Below are positions 22,282 to 32,780 of a DNA stretch of 64,000 nucleotides, piece after piece (within the stretch, counting starts at the first letter, position 1; the number at the start of each line of letters is the position of its first letter). The stretch lies in NCBI GenBank assembly GCA_944739405.2, contig OX123187.2, forward strand, positions 80,770,450-80,834,449. The letters run 5' to 3'. The translations under genes and the position numbers were made by a program. Below the pieces are notes generated by a model. It had not been told where the DNA came from. It worked only from the letters and a program-made list of their open reading frames with translations, and did no database searches. Source of the stretch: Euclidia mi (Eukaryota > Arthropoda > Insecta > Lepidoptera > Erebidae).

Positions 22282-22504
22282 CTACATATATACCTACTTA
22301 CCTGCATGAAATATTTTAAAGTTTTTTTTTACCTAGTTTAATATTTATTTGGTATGTTTTTAAACCATTACGTATCCTTTCCGTCCAAGCAGTAACAACC
22401 TGTTTTTAACATAAATGCATGCTGTGTTCTCCTGTAAATGAGGAAACGCAAGGTAACAAGATTGTGAAAGATCTCATTTATCATGTAATGTGTATTAAAA
22501 ATAT
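22282..22504. other. probable LINE 3' UTR remainder and unassigned DNA
   Basis: Follows the solo LTR. It may continue the Jockey-type 3' UTR, but no motif proves this. Confidence 0.4.
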
Positions 22505-22640
22505 CCCCATAAGCGGCAATAGGCTCGCCACCTATTACGTGGGATCAAAACACTGGCGAAAAGTGGGCGTTTAATATGCCTCTGCCTACCCCTTCGGGGA
22601 AACAGGCGTGAATCTATGTATGTATGTATGTATGTGTATT
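22505..22640 (+). repeat. SINE/LINE 3' body with CCCCTTCGGGG motif and (TATG)n tail
   Basis: Reads CGGCAATAGGCTCGCCACC, CCTCTGCCTACCCCTTCGGG, GGCGTGAATC, then (TATG)n. Same body as the full SINE at 59552-59811; the head is missing. Confidence 0.8.
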
Positions 22641-22784
22641 CTTTGTTGGAGAACCAATAAATAAATAAATTATTAAATAAATAATCATCATCATATCAGC
22701 CAAACGATGTCCACTGCTGGACATAGGCAGCCCCCAACACACAGACCGGTCTCCACACAGACCGGTCTTGAGACACTGCGGGAT

Positions 22785-23481
22785 ATCGGACGAGAAGATA
22801 TGTCGTAGCTTCCTAAACGCTGCCCAACCGAGTTGGATTCGACGATTGACCTCCTTCTCGAAGTTGGACCTACCTAATTGGACTACTTGTCCCAGGTAGA
22901 TATACTTGTCGACAACTTTCTTTTTTGGAGCTTAAAAATTTAACCCCTGTTATATGGACAGCATCCAAGAAACCGTTACTGTACTCGTCCACATATACGC
23001 ATTCGCCCAGGCATTCGAAACGGTTCTTGAGTTCGAGCTGAAAGCTCTCGCGGTTTTGGATATGAACCGGTGCTGGTTGGAGCGTGAACTTTATCAACCT
23101 CGACCGTTCGAGGCTTGTACAGATATTCAATGTGCCTCTTACCATTCGGTGATCGCTCCCCACTTTAAGCAAATTGATCACGGAGACATCATTGAATATC
23201 TGCCTCTTCGTCGACATGATAAAGTCAATCTCATTTTTGGTGGCACCGTCTGGACTTACCCAGGTCCACTTGCGGCATTCTCGCTTCTTGAAGAAGGAAT
23301 TGATTATATAGAGTCCTTCCTTCTCCATAAAGCTAGCCAGCAAGTGACCCCGGGAATTCCGATGCCCATATTCAAATTACCCCACTCTCAGCTCATCACC
23401 GTCGCGTTTGCCCAGTTTCGAGTTAAAATCTCCCATGACCACGGCGTAATGGGTTTTGAAGCCATGTATAGCCCGAGATAT
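22785..23481 (-). pseudogene. RTE endonuclease C-terminal half joined to RT C-terminal scrap
   Basis: Minus strand from 23481: GHLLASFMEKEGLYIINSFF region, then WTWVSPDGATKNEIDFIMST, VGSDHRMVRGTLNICTSLER, FECLGECVYVDEYSNGFLDA; the frame leaves family sequence near 22917. The remaining block (22916-22785) matches the segment around YLGQ to the 'SSDIPQCLKT' region of the plus-strand copy. Confidence 0.85.
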
Positions 23482-23644
23482 CTGTCCGTGTGGTGACGGA
23501 CTAAGAATACGGAATGTCACCACCCCATATCATCCCATGGGTGTCGTAAGAGCCGACAGAGGGACCATATTATGCAGAAATCAACACTGTAAGAGAAGGA
23601 AAACTTGATACAAACCCTATACCAACCCGTTTGGCCAGCGTGGT

Positions 23645-24358
23645 TGTAACGGGTTCTGGTAGTAAAAACGCAGAAAAGGTTCTATGCGTTTATTTGCCGA
23701 GTATTGTCTCACTTCCCTTGTCGAGTATGACCGACCAACAACACGACACTGGCCTGAACACTAAGGGCTGCAGTCTCCCACGCTGTTCCCTTCGGTAGTG
23801 TGTAGGCAGGCTGCTCGAAGGCTGCGCGTAGCGGTACAGGCCCTCGCTGACGTTGGCTCAACTGGCAGACGCCGGCGGTGTGGGTACGATGAACAGGGCA
23901 GGCCAGACTCTTCGCCAGAGGTGAAGCCGAAGGCGATGCAGGAAAGTGTAGCGGTCTAGGAGCGTAGCCGGAGTTTTAACGTGAACCTGGAACCTGAAGG
24001 AAAGCAGCATTAGGAGAGCCACAACCAATAGAGTCAGGCAGGCGGCGTCAGCCGGCCTCAGCTAGCAGGTAGAGAGATGGGCAGTACGCTAACGCAGTAA
24101 ATGTAGTGCTTACCCGTAATACACGTAAATACGACGTAGGGTCAGTAGGTACGCTTAGTTATAGTAGAAGCGACGTTAGAGTAGCGGTGCCGGCCTCTCT
24201 GTCGGCCCCTTTATATACCGGGCCCTCCATCAGGCTGAGAGTCCGTTTATGACCATATTTGGTCAGGCTTTGCGAGTGCGGACGATGGCTTTCTCTGATT
24301 GGCCGAGCGTATGGGCGGTACTGTGACGCAACGCGGTAAGTACCGGACATACGTTACA
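23645..24358 (-). repeat. 3' LTR of the second gypsy element
   Basis: Ends TGTAACG and CGTTACA. A minus-strand TATA box (TATATAAAG) lies at about 24217 to 24209. Lacks the 12-bp GCTGGGACCAGG segment present in the other LTR near 27478. Confidence 0.9.
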
Positions 24359-24504
24359 ATACCGCCCGCCTTAGGAGAGGATTTTACGTGGCTAACAAGG
24401 AAAATCCGACTAGCTGCGTTAGGTCTATGAGTCCGCTACTGTCCAAGCTAAGACGGCATAAAGAGAGAAGGAAAGGAAAGTCTTCTATGGTTTGTAACAA
24501 ATAG

Positions 24505-26746
24505 TTAGGCACCATAGTGTATAAGTTTTAGGTCCTTAATGTGCCAAAACCCAATAGAATTTCCAGACGCGTCCGACAACTCGTAAACGAGAGGCGACTT
24601 TTTATTAATCACTGTGCACTTCACGAATTTAGGGGCTAGTTTCTTACAGAAGGACTTATCCTTGTCGCTCTGATAAAAAGTCCGTTTCCACACAGTGTCT
24701 CCCACATTAAACTCAGCTGGTTTACGGCGTAAATTATACGTTTGGGAATTCCTAGCATGAGCTTGAATGAGGAGTGCCTGAACTTTGTCAAATATGCCTG
24801 ATAAGTGACCTATGTTTTCTGCGTAATCGTCCCTAGGTATGTATACTATATCATCAGCGTCTGTGTCGACATAGTGTGAGCCGCATGGAATTAGTTCACG
24901 TCCATAGACTAAAAAACTAGGTGTATAGCCCGTGACTTCATTAACTGCAGTATTTAATGCAAACTGCACCTTAGGTACGAGAGTGTCCCATAATCTCTGG
25001 TCATTTCCTACAAACGCCGCTAAGGTAGAACCAATGGTTTTATTATAGCGTTCGACCGTATTGACATGTGGGGAATATTTAGGAGTATAATGAAGATTAG
25101 GGATTTTGTACTTGCGCAACATAGCTTTTAAAGTAGCACTGACAAACTGTATACCATTGTCCAATATAATTGTAGATGGTATACCATGAACTAAAAATAT
25201 TTTTTCTTCCAAAATATTAGTTATTATTTCAGCAGTTGCGCGCCTGATAGGAAAAAGTAGACAGTATTTACTAAAACAACAAGTTACTACGAAGATGTAG
25301 GCGTTTTGTTTTCTTGTGACGGGTAGTGGCCCCACCAAATCTACACAAAGGTTTGGAAGGGTCGTGAACACACTTTGGGTCGTCCCATGGTTCCCAATGG
25401 TGCGTGGTTCTGATGTTTGTGCGCGATACAAGTGTCGCAAGAATTTATGAACTTAACTACGTCATCGCGCATTTTGGGCCAATAGTAACGCAGTGCTAAG
25501 CGCTTGTAAGTTTTAAATATACCGAAATGCCCCGAAGTGGGTTCGGCATGGTTCTCTAATATGGCATTATTTCGATCAGAAGAAGGTAGTACTTCTTTCC
25601 ATTCGAACTCCTTACGTAGCATACACCTAGATTTAATCAAACGATATAATTTATTATTTTTAATAGAATAGTCTGGATAGTCATTAGGCGAAGATAAACA
25701 ACCATTGTAGGTGGCTGAATACCATTGATCAGTGTTAAGATTAGGGTCATTCATGTTATTATTATTCGCGTTAATTATATTTACAGGTAGGGATCGTGAT
25801 AACGCATCGGCTATAATATTATCCGCACCGCGCCGATGCTTTATTTCGAAGTTGAAGGCTGACAGACGAACCGACCACCGAGCTAATCTACCAGTCGGGT
25901 TGCTCAAGTTTAGGAACCATTTCAGTGCGGAATGGTCAGTATACACAACAAACCTTAACCCGTTATCTAAATAACAGCGCCAATATTCGAGGGCTGTTAG
26001 AACTGCTAATGTCTCCCGTTCTGTTATACTGTAGTTTTGTTCCTGTGCATTTAGTGACCTACTCATGTAAGCGATAGGTAGTTCCACGCCATCTATTTCT
26101 TGTGTAAGTAACCCACCGATGCCGCTCGCACTCGCATCTGTGTGAACTTGAAAAGGTTTCTCGTAATCGGGACACGATAATATTGGTGCGGAGCTTAAAA
26201 ATTGTTTTAGTTTACAAAACGAGTCATCAGATTCCACCGACCACTGAAATGGTGCGGCTTTCTTACCGGTAGAGGTAAGTTTGTTCAGCGGACCGGCAAT
26301 AGTACTAAAATTAGGTATAAATCGCCGATACCATGATGCAATGCCTAAGAACTTTTTGACTTCTTTTTTATTCTTAGGCGTAGCATATTGAAGAATGGCT
26401 TCCACCTTACATGGGTCTACTTGTAATCCTTTAGAGTTTACTACGTAGCCCAAGTACTTCAATTCATCACGGAAGAATTTAGATTTTTCCAAGTTGATGG
26501 TAAGGTTGGCCGATTTTAATTTTTCGTATATTTTATTTAATAGTGACACATGAGCATTAAAGGATGGCGATATAAGCACGATATCATCTAAAAAAACGAA
26601 TACAGAGTTTTCGAACTCAGGACTGTTCGTAAACAAGTGATCCACCAAACGCTGTTGTGTCGCAGGCACATTCGTTAAACCAAACGGCATAGTCACAAAT
26701 CTAAATGTTCCTCTAGTAGGCACATAGAACGCAGTCTTATCATGAT
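24505..26746 (-). pseudogene. gypsy pol: RT (partial) - RNase H - integrase, one frameshift
   Basis: Minus strand, beginning at DHDKTAFYVPTRGTFRF, so the RT fingers are lost. RT palm FVFLDDIVLISPS (near 26605 to 26567) with both catalytic Asp, LGYVVNSKGL, KKFLGIASWYRRFIPNFS; RNase H VHTDASASGIGGLL, ERETLAVLTALEYW, YTDHSALKWFL, ADALSRSL; integrase HHCC (SGHFGIF...SCDTCIAHK); core D (LCVDLVGP), D (ILDNGIQF), E (TVERYNKT). A 1-bp loss near 25345 splits it into two frames just before the first integrase Asp. Stop at 24505. A TAG lies immediately upstream of the surviving RT start, at the join to the inverted Gag piece. Confidence 0.92.
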
Positions 26747-26750
26747 CAAC

Positions 26751-26985
26751 TGTTCGCTAGGCTGTCTCCGTCAAAGCGATTGTCCGAACGCGAAAAGTTA
26801 GACATCCTATTGCATAACATACGTCCATGCTACTCACTAGTGCTAGCTCCGTCAATATCTTCAATAGACAGTATAGCAACACTGCAGACGTTATGTTTAA
26901 ACTACGAACGGATGAAATGTTTGAACTCTCAATTCCGCGAACCGTATTATAATAACGACACGTTGGCACCAGACCTAGCTTACAG
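26751..26985 (+). pseudogene. Gag fragment in inverted orientation inside the gypsy element
   Basis: On the plus strand, opposite to pol, the sequence reads without a stop LFARLSPSKRLSEREKLDIL, LHNIRPCYS, then LQTLCLNYERMKCL and REPYYNNDTLAPDLAYSP. This has the look of the C-terminal part of a retrotransposon Gag capsid region. It starts within a few bases of the RT truncation and ends by the primer-binding site. Because normal Gag lies between PBS and pol in the same direction as pol, this is an inverted remnant. The frame runs on into the LTR, but that part is not Gag. Confidence 0.65.
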
Positions 26986-26991
26986 CCCCAC

Positions 26992-27002
26992 GTTGGGCGC
27001 CA
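26992..27002 (-). promoter_or_regulatory. primer-binding site, tRNA-Lys type
   Basis: TGGCGCCCAAC on the minus strand, one base inside the 5' LTR. This sequence is complementary to the 3' end of tRNA-Lys, used by several gypsy-group elements. Its orientation is correct, so the Gag inversion did not include it. Confidence 0.8.
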
Positions 27003-27003
27003 C

Positions 27004-27729
27004 TGTAACGGGTTTTGGTAGTAAAAACGCAGAAAAGGTTCTATGCGTTTATTTGCCGAGTATTGTCTCACTTCCCTTGTCGAGTATGACCGACCAACAA
27101 CACGACACTGGCCTGAACACTAAGGGCTGCAGTCTCCCACGCTGTTCCCTTCGGTAGTGTGTAGGCAGGCTGCTCGAAGGCTGCGCGTAGCGGTACAGGC
27201 CCTCGCTGACGTTGGCTCAGCTGGCAGACGCCGGCGGTGTGGGTACGATGAGCGGGGCAGGCCAGACTCTTCGCCAGAGGTGAAGCCGAAGGCGATGCAG
27301 GAAAGTGTAGCGGTCTAGGAGCGTAGCCGGAGTCTTAACGTGAACCTGGAACCTGAAGGAAAGCAGCATTAGGAGAGCCACAACCAATAGAGTCAGGCAG
27401 GCGGCGTCAGCCGGCCTCAGCTAGCAGGTAGAGAGATGGGCAGTACGCTAACGCAGTAAATGTAGTGCTTACCCGTAGCTGGGACCAGGATACACGTAAA
27501 TACGACGTAGGGTCAGTAGGTACGCTTAGTTATAGTAGAAGCGACGTTAGAGTAGCGGTGCCGGCCTCTCTGTCGGCCCCTTTATATACCGGGCCCTCCA
27601 TCAGGCTGAGAGTCCGTTTATGACCATATTTGGTCAGGCTTTGCGAGTGCGGACGATGGCTTTCTCTGATTGGCCGAGCGTATGGGCGGTACTGTGACGC
27701 AACGCGGTAAGTACCGGACATACGTTACA
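27004..27729 (-). repeat. 5' LTR of the second gypsy element
   Basis: 726 bp, same ends as the left LTR, minus-strand TATA box TATATAAA at about 27589 to 27582. Followed by the TGGT target duplication. Confidence 0.9.
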
Positions 27730-27819
27730 TGGTATAGAAGGCCAATTCCTCCTTTCAAAGGAGAGGCCTAGTCCAGCAGTGGACTGTTATGGGCTGATGA
27801 TGATGATAGCCCGAGATAT

Positions 27820-28300
27820 GTCCTCGTACATGGCTTCCACCTCCTCATCGGGGTGCGTCGAGGTCGGAGCGTATACCTGTATGACCTTCAGCGAATACCG
27901 CTTGGATATTCTGAGTATAAGGTACGCTACCCTGCTCGACACACTCCCGATATTTACCACGTTGGTCACGAGAGATTTGTGGACGATGAACCCGACACCA
28001 CTTTGGGACTGTTGATCGCCTTCCCGGTAGAAGAGCAAGTTACCGGAATTGAGAACTATCGAGTCCTCCCCCTGTCTTCGGACTTCAGATAGGCCAATGA
28101 TACCCCATCGCAACTTGCTCAATTCTTCTTCCAGCTCGACAATCTTCTCGTCGGTCTGCAGTGTGCGCGTGTTCAGTGTTGCCAGGGCCAATTGTCATTG
28201 GTGGTGGTAGCCTGATTTCTTCCGGAGATTCTTCGCACCCCTTGTCCCGCCGTTACCATGGCCGCTACCATAACCAGGACTAGCGGGGTCGCCGGGGACT
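27820..28300 (-). pseudogene. RTE endonuclease N-terminal part
   Basis: Minus strand: Gly-rich leader (near 28300-28200), ALATLNTRTLQTDEKIVELE (from 28188), LRWGIIGLSEVRRQGEDSIV, GVGFIVHKSLVTNVVNIGS, VIQVYAPTSTHPDEEVEAMY, DISRAI, then the inserted element N. No stop within this block. It supplies the uninterrupted version of the site where the 5247-8017 transposon landed in the other copy. Confidence 0.88.
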
Positions 28301-28568
28301 AGGGGCCATTTTTAGATGTGTGTCTCATATTTGAGGGATTTTGCCGTAATCGCCACGATTGGCAGACGTCTTGGCGATCGCAGTGGCGGAAGTTTTTGAT
28401 ACTAAACGCTGCTGCCCGTCTAGTATCTTTACATTTACTTCCGCCTTACTTTGGATGGTTTGATTGCCATCTTTCTGTTGACTGCTAGCGCTGGCGGATA
28501 CTATGACGAGTATCTACTCGTCAGAGTAACTCCTCCAGTGGGTGGTGGGGTCGTCACGTCCCAACGTC

Positions 28569-28806
28569 GGAAAGCTTATCTATAAGCTTCATACAAAATA
28601 AGTACAACACGTATCTCCAATCTCCAAATCTAATGATAGATCGAATATTGAAAGCGGCCGTTAGTCAACGCTTACTGACTGACGCAATAATATTTAGGCT
28701 GACCCCACATTAGGCGTGCGCGATCCTAGGGCGTGTGAATAGCGCGGGCGATGCGCGCGCGTCGCAAGCGCGCTGCGTGAGCGTCGCGATTTGCTGCCCT
28801 GTGCCC
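28569..28806. other. spacer with a GC-rich patch, no gene recognised
   Basis: Between the RTE 5' end and the mariner-like copy. About 28735-28795 is unusually GC-rich for this window (a run of GCGC dinucleotides) but shows no ORF or known motif. Confidence 0.5.
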
Positions 28807-29865
28807 TTAATTAGTACAAAAAATTTGAGGACAGTTTAGCGAAGATATTATTATCATATTCGTGAAGTACGAATTTCTTAATATCTATAAATAGCACAGT
28901 TATTATCATTTGTTTATTGTAGAAAATCTTACTTAAGAGCGTTTACACCTTACAGCTTTTCATACAAACTTTCAAGTCCTTATTTTTCGAAATGAATGAA
29001 CCGATTTTAATGAAACTTCATACACATAAGCATGATGCATAGGTCTAAAAAGTTAGTTGAAAATATTTTCAGCTAACTTTTTACGGTCGCGCTTGCTCAT
29101 GATTAAGGACCTCTGTATGGTCCGAAACTAGTCGGGCTACTCCGACCAAAAATAATACGTGAGTACAACCGTTTAAAGTTACTCTTATTATGACAACTAA
29201 CGATAGTTTTTACTCTAATTTAATAAAACGTGCCCATCTATTGTATTAACAATGGTGGTGGACATTTTGAAGTTAATAAATAATACCTACTTGTAATTAA
29301 TAATTTGATGCGGGCGATTTATAGTTACTCTAGTTTTATTAAATTGTTTTTTAACGAGATAAGTACGCTTCTCTGTCTTTTCAATTCGTCAAAAGTGTCC
29401 AATATGCGCTGTTTCAATTGTTCGACACTAACCGGCTTACTCTTGTACACCCACATAACGAAGTCCATGGGCGTGAGATCAGGTGAACATGGAGGCCACA
29501 GCTACAGGCCCGCCTCGACCGATCCACTGGCTTCCAAACTCTTCCCTGTACAAACACACAGCTGCACTGTACACTCAAAAAGTACGCACGAAGCATAGCT
29601 ACATACTCCCGTGATGTGAACTTATAAGCCATCGCGTCGGGCAAACGTAAACAAACAATTAACTGTTGCGGCGAAAAAAGGATGCGCTGACCTCCGCTAA
29701 CAATTTAGCACTGTTTGTCACATCGGGGCGCGGCGCGGGCGCAGAGGGACAGAGAGTGGCGAACTTCGACGCGAGTTTGCCCGAATTTATCAATGGAGCA
29801 GTGCCGCGTAGGTACGCAAGCCAATAGATTACTAGTCATAGTATTACACATAGGACGCGGGTCGG
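28807..29865 (-). mobile_element. mariner-like transposon, second copy, ends damaged
   Basis: Starts at the inner part of the terminal repeat (TTAATTAGTACAAAAAA) and runs parallel to 18551-19720 through GAAGATATTATTATCATAT and on to AATTTATCAATGG. The outer TIR on the left and the whole right TIR are missing. Minus-strand transposase remnants: SPDLTPMDFVMWVYKSKPVS (near 29490-29425; reading frames broken) and MAYKFTSREYVAMLRAYF (near 29630). A non-homologous block (about 28940-29240) sits in the 3' part. Confidence 0.75.
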
Positions 29866-31097
29866 AAAAGTGAACAAATTAGTGTGATTCTTACTAGAAG
29901 ACTAATTTATGTCCTACGCTACGGTTTCACCTTCCATCTTCCACTTGTCGCGATCACACGCGAACTCCTGCTAACCATTACGAAAAACGTCCAATTCATC
30001 GCGCTATCTCCTCTATCCCAGGCCCTCCCCGTTAGCGTTTCCTGATACTGGGCATTGTATATTGATGTGAGCACCTTTTGGTTTTGCCAACCCATAGCGA
30101 ATCTAGCATACGGCTAACGTGGCCTGCCTAGTTATATTTCAATTTGGCAGCTATGTGGCCTACATCGATGATGTGTTTTTGAAAATTGCGGATATTAAAT
30201 CACTACTGCTTTTACATTAACAAATCAAGTAAATTTACTCAACAAATAAAGCACGAATAAGTATTACATTCTAGCTCGAACCATTTCAACAAAAAATTAT
30301 AATCCCTCATGACTTCAACGCTAAGTTGGAGAACGGATTCGTCCAATGTTGAATTTTAACGATACTCGACATATCATGTGTCGCGACAGATGTACGGGTT
30401 CCTATGAGTATTGTACGCATGTGTATAGACGCTTAAGTTAAGCGTGTCTGGTAAAAACGCGTTAGGAAACTGAGCGGTGTGCGAGAAAATTATCTACAGG
30501 ATAAAGATATAATCACCAAATAAATTGTATTTTAAGGTGAATTGATAATTTGAGGTTTTTGTGTCATTAATATTTTAATGTTGTACTGAGTTTGAGAGTA
30601 AATACAATTTTGGGTAGCATAATATTGTTAATAAGGTGTCGCTTTGAAATCACCTTGGTTGTGGCAAGAATATTACGAAAGTAATAAACATGTTTAGACA
30701 TACTTAAACTTTTGCAATTAGGTTTGTAGAGATATTTTTTAGATTTGGAGAATTCCTTAATCGTCAGTTTTAGAACAAAGAAAAACATCAGCAGAAGAAA
30801 AAAAAGCTAGCCAGTAGTTTGTATAAACGTGCGTGTGTGATGGCGATATGAGAGCATAGTAGACGAGGTATGGTGAGTGGAATTGCGGGGCGCACCTTTT
30901 TCTATATATAATTGCATTACCTATCAATTTGAGTGGAGTCGACCGTCGCCTAGGGGTAACATAATTGCACGCCTGTATAGAATCCTAATAAGTCAGTACT
31001 ACTTCATTACTCTATGATGCACCTTCAAATAATAAAAGATTTTTCACACAATTAACCTCATTAGGAATTTATAATCAATAGTCATATAGTTAAGGTC
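29866..31097. other. no gene recognised
   Basis: AT-rich DNA. Short frames only. No repeat identified. Confidence 0.5.
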
Positions 31098-31255
31098 ATG
31101 GTCACAGGGCTGGCCCGTGTCTCAGAGAGCACGCTTTGTCATCGGTCCTGGATATCATGAACATCTTTGACAGTTTTAAGAGGATTCTCTGGAATTTACT
31201 AACACTGGTGAAAGCATATAATTGGGATAACGCAAGAACGTTGGCGAAGACTGAA
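31098..31255 (+). repeat. 5S-SINE-family body, diverged and deleted
   Basis: Reads GTCTCAGAGAGCACGCTTTG, TCGGTCCTGGATATCATGAA, ATCTTTGACAG, ending GGGATAACGCAAGAACG. Matches the start and end of the copy at 32283-32545 but lacks its middle. Confidence 0.7.
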
Positions 31256-32282
31256 ATAATTATAAAAAGATAGAACTAAAAATGTATTATGATATTGCAA
31301 TTAATATCTTTTATAGTTCACAATAATAACGAAAAGAACACTTGTTAAAAATTTAATGTTTAAAAATTTCGAAATTTCCGTCTTATAATCTAAGCTCCAT
31401 TTCGCTACAATGAGGAAACTGTGGGCCTGCAAATCAAGGGTTAGTTGACGTTAGAGGCTTATAAAGAGACATAGTAGTTCAAATCTTAGCAAGTAATGAG
31501 CGTCTGCCTGAAGAGACTGATTCCATTGAAAACGCCGCACGACAGGTGAGGTCAGCTTTTAATAGAGAATAGATTGTCCGGGGAAAATTCATTCAATAAG
31601 GTGTCAAATTAATGCGGTCAAATTTAAGGGTCGTGTGAGAGCAAATCCTGAACGGAAAATTTTCAACTGGCACATTTAAGATGGTGTCAGCAGAATGTAA
31701 TATCTAAAATGGGACATTTTGGATATCCAATTTTGCTGACACTTTGAATATCTTTACAGATAAATCTTTTGATAAATAGTATTTTTAGCAATTAGTTGTG
31801 CGGATGTCATTATTATTTTCGGATATTGAAAAAACACCCATCATGCTTAGTTCGGATAAAATGTATGGTAAATAAAGATATTCTAGGTCTGCCTCATTAG
31901 TAGCTTCAGAACATATTATACAATTAAGCGAAGTATTTTTAATATTTATTTGCACTGAATGTAGTACAAGAAAATTTTCTTTAATTATAAAAAAAAGCTA
32001 GAGAGGTTGCCTATTTGGACGGGATAATTTGAGGAACTACCAAATACATCTCAAATATTTTTTGCATTTGACAGCTGAATTACGAAGGAAGTCTTTGAAC
32101 ACCGTACACACCACGATCACGATATTTATGAAAAGGGTCGCTTGAGCTAGAGTTATCTGTAAAGTCATAAAAACAAACAGAATCAATTTTTGGAATCCTA
32201 AAGACACAATAAACGTAGGAAATATTACACGCAGCAGACTAAACTGTTTAATTATTATTGATTCACTATCCTCCTTTGTTAA
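31256..32282. other. no gene recognised
   Basis: AT-rich spacer with no supportable feature. Confidence 0.5.
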
Positions 32283-32545
32283 TTATCGCTTGTCCCGTGC
32301 CTCGGAGAGCACGTTAAGCCGTCGGTCCCGGTTGTCATGAAGATCTTTGACAGTCGTTACAGGGCGTCAGTATCTTCTAAATAAACTGACACTAGTCTAA
32401 ACCATGGAATATCGCTATCCCTTCGGGTTGCAGAGGTCAGACGGGCAGTCGCTCTGTCGAAAAGCTAATATTCAGCCAAATCCGGTTAGACTAGTAAGCG
32501 GACCCCACATTGAAACTGGGATAACGCTAAGAGGATGATGATATC
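32283..32545 (+). repeat. 5S-SINE-family body, headless
   Basis: Reads GTGCCTCGGAGAGCACGTTA, AGCCGTCGGTCCCGGTTGTC, CATGGAATATCGCTATCCC, CTCTGTCGAAAAGCTAATAT, ending GGATGATGAT. Near-identical to 53749-53997. The same body follows a 5S-rRNA-like head in the minus-strand copy at 53045-53330. Confidence 0.8.
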
Positions 32546-32780
32546 CTCCTTTATTTATTCTTATCAAGTTTTATTTTACTCTTGTCAAATAAACTCACAT
32601 GTTTGTCTATCATATCTACACGTTCCTGCATGTTCCATAGATGATTGATTTTCTTGTCCATTGATTTGATGAATTCCTCACGAGAGGTACAAGACAAGAC
32701 TTATGCCGAATACTAGTGCTTCCTGTAGAAAATGGATATGAGCTCCTATAGTTGTTCGTCTACCGTTGGTACCTGCGGTA
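32546..32780. other. spacer ahead of the tandem array
   Basis: No gene. The array starts at ACGTTTTTAG (32781). Confidence 0.5.

Larger units (their letters stand above)
23645..27729 (-). mobile_element. Ty3/gypsy LTR retrotransposon with both LTRs, rearranged interior
   Basis: Both LTRs are present (left 714 bp, right 726 bp), with ends TGTAACG / CGTTACA, flanked by TGGT on each side (23641-23644, 27730-27733). The interior is only about 2.65 kb: minus-strand RT (from the middle of the palm), RNase H and integrase, and an inverted Gag piece next to the primer-binding site. Protease, the RT start and most of Gag are missing. By eye the LTRs differ by about five substitutions and one 12-bp indel, which suggests a young insertion. 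Confidence 0.92.
23482..27805 (+). mobile_element. short non-autonomous retroelement 'family N', split by a gypsy element
   Basis: The two parts are 23482-23644 and 27734-27805. Reads TGGTGACGGACTAAGAATAC, GGGTGTCGTAAGAGCCGACAG, TTGGCCAGCGTGGT | ATAGAAGG, GGAGAGGCCTAGTCCAGCAG, ending in (GAT)n. Flanked by the 14-bp duplication ATAGCCCGAGATAT, typical of target-primed retrotransposition. Related copies at 60983-61215 and 63685-63840. No coding region; no pol III boxes recognised. Confidence 0.8.
22683..28568 (-). mobile_element. RTE LINE, second copy, minus strand, interrupted and internally deleted
   Basis: Two blocks of one element: 28568-27806 (5' end, endonuclease N-terminus) and 23481-22683 (rest of endonuclease, small RT C-terminal piece, 3' tail). 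The gap is filled by element N plus the gypsy retrotransposon. The 14-bp target sequence ATAGCCCGAGATAT is duplicated at 23468-23481 and 27806-27819 and occurs once in the plus-strand RTE copy (complement near 8295), which shows it was one uninterrupted element. Near 22917 the endonuclease end is joined directly to the post-palm region, so the RT core is deleted. Confidence 0.88.

Noticed and set aside
22954..23496. Plus-strand frame of 180 codons
   Set aside because: It is antisense to the RTE endonuclease on the minus strand.
27004..27157. Continuation of the plus-strand Gag frame into the LTR
   Set aside because: After the primer-binding site the sequence is LTR, not Gag; the open frame is chance.
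32581..32715. Minus-strand stretch SREEFIKSMDKKINHLWNMQ with heptad-like pattern
   Set aside because: Possibly a coiled-coil remnant of a LINE or Gag protein, but too short and flanked by stops to support.
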